Positions 22,101 to 31,400 of a stretch of DNA of 64,000 nt are shown here, piece after piece; positions within the stretch are counted from its first letter, which is position 1; every line of letters begins with the position of its first letter. The notes under the pieces are model-generated. The model was not told the origin of the DNA. It saw only the letters and a program-made list of their open reading frames with translations, and did not search any database. The DNA comes from Taudactylus pleione (Eukaryota > Chordata > Amphibia > Anura > Myobatrachidae). Location of the stretch: positions 2,232,001 to 2,296,000 of the forward strand of contig JAUIMM010000001.1 of the NCBI GenBank assembly GCA_031769625.1, in the 5' to 3' direction. Position numbers and translations under genes: made by a program.

Positions 22101-24130
22101 AAATCATGATGACGACAACAACAATACTCATGATGATGAAGACAACAATACTCATGATGATGATGACAACAATGCTCATGATGATGATGACAACAAAGCT
22201 CATGATGATAATTAGAACAATTCCCATGATGATGATAACAACAATGCTCATGAGGATAATGACAACAATGCTCATGATGATGATGATGACGACAATGCTC
22301 ATGATGATAATAACAATATTGCTCATGATGATAATGACAACAATGCTCATGATAATGATGACAACAATGCTCATGATAATGATGACAACAATGTTCATGA
22401 TGTTAATGACAACAATGCTCATGATAATGATGACAACAATGATCATGATGATAACAACAATGCTCATGAGGATAATGACAACAATGCTCATGATGATGAT
22501 GATGATGATGATGATGACAATGCTCATGATGATGATAACAATATTGCTCATGATGATAATGACAACAATGCTCATGATAATGATGACAACAATGCTCATG
22601 ATAATGATGACAACAATGCTCATGATGATAATGACAACAATGCTCATGATGATAATGACAACAATGCTCATGATGATAATGACAACAATGCTCATGAGGA
22701 TGATAACAATGCTCATGATGATGATGACAACAATGCTCATGATGATGATGACAACAATGCTCATGATGATGATGACAACAATGCTCATGATGATAATGAC
22801 AGCAATGCTCATGATGATGATGACAACAATGCTCATGATAATGATGACAACAATGCTCATGATAATGATGACAACAATGTTCATGATGTTAATGACAACA
22901 ATGCTCATGATAATGATGACAACAATGATCATGATGATAACAACAATGCTCATGAGGATAATGACAACAATGCTCATGATGATGATGATGATGATGATGA
23001 TGACAATGCTCATGATGATGATAACAATATTGCTCATGATGATAATGACAACAATGCTCATGATAATGATGACAACAATGCTCATGATAATGATGACAAC
23101 AATGCTCATGATGATAATGACAACAATGCTCATGATGATAATGACAACAATGCTCATGATGATAATGACAACAATGCTCATGAGGATGATAACAATGCTC
23201 ATGATGATGATGACAACAATGCTCATGATGATGATGACAACAATGCTCATGATGATGATGACAACAATGCTCATGATGATAATGACAGCAATGCTCATGA
23301 TGATGATGACAACAATGCTCATGATGATGATGACAACAATGCTCATGAGGATAATTACAACAATGCTCATGAGGATAATGACAACAATGCTCATGATAAT
23401 GATGACAACAATGCTCATGATGATGATGACAACAAAGCTCATGATGATAATTAGAACAATTCTCATGATGATGATGACAACAATGCTCATGAGGATGATG
23501 ACAACAATGCTCATGATGATGATGAAGATGATGATGACAATGCTCATGAAAATGACAACAATATTGCTCATGATGATAATGACAACAATGCTCATGATAA
23601 TGACAACAATATTGCTCATGATGATAATGACAACAATGCTCATGATAATGATGACAACAATGCTCATGATAATGATGACAACAATGCTCATGATAATGAT
23701 GACAACAATGCTCATGATGATAATGACAACAATGCTTATAATGATGATGACAACAATGATCATGATGATGATGACAACAATGCTCATGAGGATAATGACA
23801 ACAATGCTCATGATGATGATGAAGATGATGACGACAATGCTCATGATGACAAAAATGCTCATGATGATGATGACAACAATGCTCATGATGATGATGACAA
23901 CAATGCTCATGAGGATAATGACAACAATGCTCATGATGATGATGAAGATGATGACGACAATGCTCATGATGATGACAACAATGCTCATGATGATGATGAC
24001 AACATCGGTCATAATGATGATGACAACAATGCTCATGATAACAACAATGCTCATGATGACAATGACAACAATGCTCATAATGATGATGACAACAATGCTT
24101 ATAATGATGATGACAACAATGCTCATCACA
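22030..24130 (+). repeat. GAT/AAC-rich tandem expansion (about 24-bp unit)
   Basis: Roughly 85-90 units of the type AATGCTCATGATGATGACAA, mostly 24 bp with 21-bp and other multiples of three, each coding NAHDDDDN in one frame. A 486-bp higher-order segment is repeated in tandem (marker ATGTTCATGATGTTAATG at 22391 and 22877). Both strands are open for more than 650 codons; those frames are by-products of the array. Confidence 0.93.
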
Positions 24131-24466
24131 CCTGATACACAATGATCACTATACACAGGTCACACTGATATCATAAACCTGTTACACACTGATCACTATA
24201 CACAGGTCACACTGACATCACACACATGATACACACTGATCACTATACACAGGTCACACTAACATCATACACCTGATACACACTGATCACTATACACAGG
24301 TCACACTGATATCATGCACCTGATACACACTGATCACTATACACAGGTCACACTGACATCCTACACCTGATACACACTGATCACTATACACAGGTCACAC
24401 TGATATCATACACCTGATACACACTGATCACTATACACAGGTCACACTGACATCATACACCTGATA
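24130..24466 (+). repeat. 47-bp tandem array
   Basis: Seven units of the type ACACTGATCACTATACACAG followed by GTCACACTGACATCATACACCTGAT, exact 47-bp spacing. It sits between two blocks of the GAT/AAC repeat. Confidence 0.93.
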
Positions 24467-25029
24467 ATGCTCATGATGATGATGATGACAACAATGCTCA
24501 TGATGATGATGATGATGATGACAACAATGCTCATGATGATAACAATGCTCATAATGATGATGACAACAATGCTCATTATGATGATGATAACAATTCTCAT
24601 GATTATGATGACAACAATGCTCATGATGATAATGACAACAATTCTCATGATGATGATAACAATTCTCATGATGATGATGATAACAATGCTCATGATGATG
24701 ATGACAACAATGCTCATGATGATGATAACAATTCTCATGATGATGATGATAACAATGCTCATGATGATAATGACAACAATGCTCGTGATAATGACAACTG
24801 CTCATGATGATAATGACAACAATGGTCATGATGATGATGACAACAATGATCATGATGATGATGACAATAATGCTCATGATGATGATGATAACAATGCTCA
24901 TGATGATGATGACAACAATGCTCATGATGATGATAACAATGCTGATGATGATGATGATAACAATGCTCATGATGATGATGACAACAATGCTCATGATGAT
25001 AACGACAACAATGCTCATGATGAAGATGA
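24467..25029 (+). repeat. Second GAT/AAC-rich block
   Basis: Same unit family as 22030-24130 (21-24 bp). One plus-strand frame codes Asp/Asn/His runs and ends at 25063 after HDEDDGIFRSLATHL. No acceptor or start of its own. Confidence 0.85.
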
Positions 25030-25135
25030 TGGAATTTTCAGAAGCCTGGCTACACATTTATAGTAATAAAGTTTGTTTATTGGGAGGAAGTGTTTAATGA
25101 TGATCAGTGAGACATTTGAATACGGTTGCGTGTTG
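25030..25135 (+). pseudogene. Diverged duplicate of the sequence before the acidic exon
   Basis: GGAATTTTCAGAAGCCTGGC at 25031 repeats GGAATTCTCAGAAGCCTGGC at about 21808, and similarity continues for about 105 bp up to where the acceptor should be. There the tail reads gttgctgtggg rather than gttgtctgcag, so the acceptor is lost. AATAAA occurs at 25075-25080. Confidence 0.6.
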
Positions 25136-26386
25136 CTGTGGGACATGTATTATATAAATCATTACCTTTTTGCTAATTATGATTACTGCATAAAGACTAG
25201 TTTCAGTTCTGGTGTCAGAGTCTTGGTCACACTGTGTTGTGACCCCTGACCAGAACAAATGGGTATTGAGCCTGTTTCAGAGTCAGCGGTGTTTGGGGGT
25301 GGATTTGTTAATGAGTATACCAATATAATTTTGAGCTATGTATTAACATATTTATTAGTGTGCACAAACCACGGCCAATTGAACAAAAGTGAAAATTGTA
25401 ACAATGTTGGTTGAGGAGTAGATACATAAAAATATATTTAAAAAATACAACAACTTCGAGGGGAATATGACTATACACATAGCTGATTCTTTCCATTTAA
25501 ATAAAGAACATCGCGCTAGCATAGAAATTTGTCCTTGCCCTAAGAAATGTCGCACAAGACTGGGAACAAAATACCATTAATTACTTAGGTGAATTTGATA
25601 AGGAAAAACTTAAGACACAAATAAAAGACACAGAGGTTTTTTATTCTTATTTATTTTAAACCACTTTATTTCTAATCTTTATCACCATTCTTTATAGTTT
25701 TTTAAACATCCTTGGCACAATTTATTATAAGAGATAAATAAAGGTTACACTAACTGTCCCTAGAGCGCACCAATAGTTCTCATCCTTCATTTCTCTTTTT
25801 TCCTTCTTGATGCTGTAATACCACCTAGAGCGTCTTTAGATGCCACCACTGGTTGGTCGCCCCATCCAAACTTGCACCAGTCCTGTGGCAGGTGAAGACT
25901 TTCCGTCTGAGGGCCTGATTCACTACGAATCGCAATTCTACTTATACACAGCTGCTAATATCAGCGGTGGTATACAAACAACTGCATTGGCATTGCGATC
26001 GCAGCATGACATAAGGACGCCAAAGAGGAGAGGATCAGTACCTAGAAGGTAACTGATGAGGCGATGCTTTGAGGTGTAAAGATCCAATATTAAAGTGAGC
26101 TGCTGTATATATTGGAGGATGGTCAATCCTCACAAACAAATAGAAAGATAACAAGAAAGGAACAGTGCTCAGAATACAAACATGTACATGAAAAATGTAT
26201 CACAATTTAATACCAAAAAATGATGATCAAATGCTCAAATAAATACGCATATAAATGTAAAGATATAACTATATCAGCACAATGAGAAGAAATATAAATA
26301 AAAGGATAAAAAGGTCACCCAACCCACATGGACAGGAATAATGGCCAGAATGTAGCAGTGATTTTAGGAGCAAATATCCGGATTAA
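25136..26386. other. AT-rich region without recognised genes
   Basis: No exon or element boundary recognised; a GAGGGCCTGATTCACTACGA motif at about 25911 hints at a degraded Harbinger-type end. Confidence 0.35.
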
Positions 26387-26906
26387 GGCCCTCATTCAGA
26401 GCCGTACGCTCTGAATGAGGGCCGGGCTCCATTTTCATGGAGCGTCCTCCTGGATGCTCGTATAGCTGTGGGTCACCACCCACAGGCTATACGAGCGTGC
26501 ATTGTGATGGCCGCGATGGTCGAGACCATCGCGACCATTGAAATTGCGAGCCGGAGCCTGCGGTTGAGGTTTTCAACCGCAAGCTCCGGAGTGATTTTGG
26601 CTCTATCAGAGCCAAAATCACTCCCACTGACATCACTAGTGATGTCAGTGGGCCGGCTTCTGACGGGAGGCGTTCCCGTGGGAACGCCCCTGTCAGGGAG
26701 GCATGCCCACCAAAGGGGGCGTGCTGTCAATCAACTTTGACAGCACGCCCCCTTTGATCGGACACAACAAGCGAAGGACTTTCCTTCGCTCGTCGCGTCT
26801 GGCACATGCGCACGACGGAGCTCCCTCCGTCGTGCGCATGCTCAGTCCATAACATCGACCCACTTGCGAGCGGACAGCTGCTCGCGAGTGGGTCTGAATC
26901 ATGCCC
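26387..26906. mobile_element. Chain-of-hairpins Harbinger-like MITE
   Basis: 520 bp flanked by TAA at 26384-26386 and 26907-26909, the TWA target of PIF/Harbinger. At least twelve consecutive palindromes fill it: 26387-26423, 26426-26443, 26456-26496, 26507-26538, 26551-26589, 26589-26623, 26623-26652 (perfect 30-bp palindrome), 26662-26694, 26711-26755, 26771-26789, 26805-26840 and 26858-26893. There is no coding capacity. Relatives lie at 35339, 39866 and 42358. Confidence 0.8.
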
Positions 26907-27128
26907 TAAATTCCTTGTTCATGGAAAAGCTAATGGAGCTTTATAAGAAAAATGTCCAGCATGAGTCTATAGTTACCAGTTCCAGTGTTCAAATGATATA
27001 ATGGGGTCCTTTAGCAATGCTGGCGAAGCTTTTGCAATGTATATAGTCCGCTATGGCACAGGTCCGGTCCACTGGTATTAAGGCAGCGGTCTGTGGCACC
27101 AATAGCAAGGTGTAGATACACTCCTGCT

Positions 27129-27493
27129 CAGTGTCGGACTGGGGCATGAAGGGCCCACCGGGGGAATGCAGCGATAGGGGCCCATACTTAGGGGTGTGGC
27201 CAGCCTCCAAAGAGGCGTGGCTAACCATTAGAGAGTGCATGAACTGGGCCCCTTAAAAATGTACATATAGTAAATACTGCTGGTGCATGCATGATAATGT
27301 ACCAGATTAATAGTAGCAATGCATTGTAGAAAATACACCATAGTACTGTGCAGTATAATTCAACATACTGTATGTATAATGCATAGTTCAAGTTCACAGT
27401 CTTGAACCTGATCCCTAAAGGAGGGGGTGGGCCCTCAGGCAGTGGGGCCCACCGGGGGATTTCCCTGTACCCCTGTGGGCCAGTGCAACCCTG
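27129..27493. mobile_element. hAT MITE with perfect 8-bp target duplication
   Basis: Inverted ends CAGTGTCGGACTGGGGC and the mirror of CAGGGTTGCACTGGCCC. CTCCTGCT flanks it on both sides (27121-27128 and 27494-27501). No transposase. It is related to the intron 3 element of the PHF7-like copies. Confidence 0.85.
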
Positions 27494-28040
27494 CTCCTGC
27501 TTGATAATCTGTAGTGGAGGGTGAGTCAGCCAGCCCCTGACATAAGGATACCCACTTCCCCTTACTCACATCAGTATACGAGGGCAACATAGCAAAACAA
27601 TCGGTAACATCGGATCCATGCGCAGACTTGCACACGCCCTGACCTTACTCAGAAATTGCTAAGAGCCACGCTCGCTATCAGTGCTTTGTCTGCTTATGGC
27701 CACACAGTGAATAATTTATGCACGCCCCTGCAACGGCGTTGATACGCACTGGCACGCCTGCTTTCGCCCAACCACCCACAAATGGCACTTCCTGTCAATC
27801 ACTCTGCTCTGGGTCTGTGCAGCCTCTGCAATCGCAGTCCCAATCTCAATAGCTATTTCGCGCACTGCAATGCATACGCATTAGGGGTGAGCGGGTTCGG
27901 ATTTCTGAAATCCGAACCCCCCCGAGCCCCCCCGATCCGAGTCCGATCCGAGTCAGGCTCGACTTTTCCCGCCTGACTCGGATCTGACATCGAGGCAAAA
28001 CGTCATCATCCCGCCTTCCGAGTCTCGCGGGTTTTGGATC

Positions 28041-28050
28041 CTATATAAGG
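28041..28050 (+). promoter_or_regulatory. TATA box of the hAT element
   Basis: CTATATAAGG lies about 160 bp inside the left end, before the array. The same box is present in reverse in the second hAT copy near 52763. Confidence 0.5.
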
Positions 28051-28397
28051 TACCCGCGTCGGCGCCATTTTCTCACTCGGCTGTGGACAGTGAAGAGGGA
28101 GGGTGGGAGTTAGTGCTGTGTAGTGTAGTGTAGTGTAGTGTAGTGCTGCTGTTGTCCACTACTTCAAAGTCCATAGGGGCTGGCTGTGTTGTGCTGTGCT
28201 GCTGTTGTTAATAGGGGCTGTGTCCACTACTTCAAAGTCCATAGGGGCTGGCTGGACTGTGTTGTGCAGTCAGTTCTCCATAGGGGCTGTGTCCACTCCA
28301 AAGTCCTGTGCAGTGTCCCAGTCCTAAAGGGGTGCTGTAGTGTTGTCCAGGGGGTGCTCTGTCCATCAGGGGTGCTCCCCCCAAGTGCTAAAAAAAT

Positions 28398-30985
28398 AAT
28401 ATATTTTCTGTGTTTGTGAATTGTGTGCGCAGTAGCCGCACGTGCATCAACAAAGTAGTGCCAAGCGTGCGCTTGTGTCATAAGTAAAGGGCCGGCTGGC
28501 TTGACCGTTAAAGGGTGCTGTAACCCCCGAAAGTACACTCCAGTCCAAACCAAAAAAAAATTATTTTCTGTGTTTGTGAATTGTGTGCGCAGTAGCCGCA
28601 CGTGCATCAACAAAGTAGTGCCAAGCGTGCGCCTGTGTCATAAGTAAAGGGCCGGCTGGCTTGACCGTTAAGGGTGCTGTAACCCCCGAAAGTACACTCC
28701 AGTCCAAACCAAAAAAAAAATTATTTTCTGTGTTTGTGAATTGTGTGCGCAGTAGCCGCACGTGCATCAACAAAGTAGTGCCAAGCGTGTGCCTGTGTCA
28801 TAAGTAAAGGGCCGGCTGGCTTGATCGTTAAGGGTGCTGTAACCCCCGAAAGTACACTCCAGTCCAAACCGAAAAAAAAATTATTTTCTGTGTTTGTGAA
28901 TTGTGTGCGCAGTAGCCGCACGTGCATCAACAAAGTAGTGCCAAACGTGCGCCTGTGTCATAAGTAAAGGGCCGGCTGGCTTGACCGTTAAGGGTGCTGT
29001 AACCCCCGAAAGTACACTCCAGTCCAAACCCAAAAAAAAATTATTTTCTGTGTTTGTGAATTGTGTGCGCAGTAGCCGCACGTGCATCAACAAAGTAGTG
29101 CCAAACGTGTGCCTGTGTCATAAGTAAAGGGCCGGCTGGCTTGACCGTTAAGGGTGCTGTAACCCCCGAAAGTACACTCCAGTCCAAACCCAAAAAAAAA
29201 TTATTTTCTGTGTTTGTGAATTGTGTGCGCAGTAGCTGCACGTGCATCAACAAAGTAGTGCCAAGCGTGCGCCTGTGTCATAAGTAAAGGGCCGGCTGGC
29301 TTGACCGTTAAGGGTGCTGTAACCCCTGAAAGTACACTCCAGTCCAAACCAAAAAAAAAATTATTTTCTGTGTTTGTGAATTGTGTGCGCAGTAGCCGCA
29401 CGTGCATCAACAAAGTAGTGCCAAGTGTGCGCCTGTGTCATAAGTAAAGGGCCGGCTGGCTTGACCGTTAAGGGTGCTGTAACCCCCGAAAGTACACTCC
29501 AGTCCAAACCTAAAAAAAAATTATTTTCTGTGTTTGTGAATTGTGTGCGCAGTAGCCGCACGTGCATCAACAAAGTAGTGCCAAGCGTGCGCCTGTGTCA
29601 TAAGTAAAGGGCCAGCTGGCTTGACCGTTAAAGGGTGCTGTAACCCCCGAAAGTACACTCCAGTCCAAACCAAAAAAAAATTATTTTCTGTGTTTGTGAA
29701 TTGTGTGCGCAGTAGCCGCACGTGCATCAACAAAGTAGTGCCAAGCGTGCGCCTGTGTCCTAAGTAAAGGGCCAGCTGGCTTGACCGTTAAGGGTGCTGT
29801 AACCCCTGAAAGTACACTCCAGTCCAAACCTAAAAAAAAATTATTTTCTGTGTTTGTGAATTGTGTGCGCAGTAGCCGCACGTGCATCAACAAAGTAGTG
29901 CCAAGCGTGCGCCTGTGTCATAAGTAAAGGGCCGGCTGGCTTGACCGTTAAGGGTGCTGTAACCCCCGAAAGTACACTCCAGTCCAAACCAAAAAAAAAT
30001 TTATTTTCTGTGTTTGTGAATTGTGTGCGCAGTAGCCGCACGTGCATCAACAAAGTAGTGCCAAGCGTGCGCCTGTGTCATAAGTAAAGGGCCGGCTGGC
30101 TTGACCGTTAAGGGTGCTGTAACCCCCGAAAGTACACTCCAGTCCAAACCAAAAAAAAAATTATTTTCTGTGTTTGTGAATTGTGTGCGCAGTAGCCGCA
30201 CGTGCATCAACAAAGTAGTGCCAAACGTGCGCCTGTGTCATAAGTAAAGGGCCGGCTGGCTTTACCGTTAAGGGTGCTGTAACCCCCGAAAGTACACTCC
30301 AGTCCAAACCAAAAAAAAAATTATTTTCTGTGTTTGTGAATTGTGTGCGCAGTAGCCGCACGTGCATCAACAAAGTAGTGCCAAACGTGCGCCTGTGTCA
30401 TAAGTAAAGGGCCGGCTGGCTTGACCGTTAAGGGTGCTGTAACCCCCGAAAGTACACTCCAGTCCAAACCAAAAAAAAAATTATTTTCTGTGTTTGTGAA
30501 TTGTGTGCGCAGTAGCCGCACGTGCATCAACAAAGTAGTGCCAAGCGTGCGCCTGTGTCATAAGTAAAGGGCCGGCTGGCTTGACCGTTAAAGGGTGCTG
30601 TAACCCCCGAAAGTACACTCCAGTCCAAACCAAAAAAAATTATTTTCTGTGTTTGTGAATTGTGTGCGCAGTAGCCGCACGTGCATCAACAAAGTAGTGC
30701 CAAGCGTGCGCCTGTGTCATAAGTAAAGGGCCGGCTGGCTTGACCGTTAAAGGGTGCTGTAACCCCCAAAGTACACTCCAGTCCAAACCAAAAAAAATAT
30801 TATTTTCTGTGTTTGTGAATTGTGTGCGCAGTAGCCGCACGTGCATCAACAAAGTAGTGCCAAGAGTGCGCCTGTGTCATAAGTAAAGGGCCGGCTGGCT
30901 TGACCGTTAAAGGGTGCTGTAACCCACAAAGTACACTCCAGTCCAAACCAAAAAAAAAATTATTTTCTGTGTTTAGCCGCACGTA
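28398..30985 (+). repeat. 160-bp subterminal tandem array of hAT copy 1 (16 units)
   Basis: Sixteen full units plus a partial one, beginning TTATTTTCTGTGTTTGTGAA at 28400, 28561, 28721 and so on. Each carries a CACGTG palindrome in GCCGCACGTGCATC. The 160-bp period is not divisible by three, so the 70-codon minus-strand frames in every unit are not genes. A likely role is subterminal transposase binding or promoter spacing (inference). Confidence 0.95.
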
Positions 30986-31008
30986 TATATCAAATCGATA
31001 TAACATAA

Positions 31009-31370
31009 ATGGAGGACCAAACTTTCTCCGATAAAAATAAAATAGAGAAAGATCAAGACCCACTTCCTCCTAGTGCTGAAGCTGCTGCCACTAGTCATGA
31101 CATAGACGATAACATGCCATCAACGTCGTCTGCCAAGGCCGATGCCCAATGTCATAGTAGAGGGCACATACAATCCCAAATGGCAAAGTTCAGGAAAATG
31201 ACCTTGAAAAAGACATTTAAATCAGCTGAAGAGAAACGTAAACTTGCCAATATGCCATTTACGACACGGAGTGGCAAGGAACGGCTAAGGTCGATCCCTA
31301 GTATGTTCATGACTAGTGGTTCAGCTTCACATGACGATGGAAGCACTCCTCCCACTAAAAAATCAAAAGA
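31009..31370 (+). pseudogene. hAT transposase N-terminal segment (out of frame)
   Basis: Opens with MEDQTFSDKNKIEKDQ and is rich in Lys and Ser. The reading frame would continue into the transposase, but a run of six A's near 31358 (seven in hAT copy 2) puts the two parts in different frames. The run could also be a sequencing slip. Confidence 0.6.
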
Positions 31371-31400
31371 GTTAAGCTGGCAAAAGCACAGCGAAGAACT

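Noticed and set aside
22081..24156. Minus-strand frame of 691 codons
   Set aside because: It is the antisense of the GAT/AAC array (Ile/Val/Met/Ser repeats), with no start context or domain.
28561..30852. Series of 70-codon minus-strand frames every 160 bp
   Set aside because: Each is confined to one unit of the hAT array; the period is not divisible by three and there is no domain.
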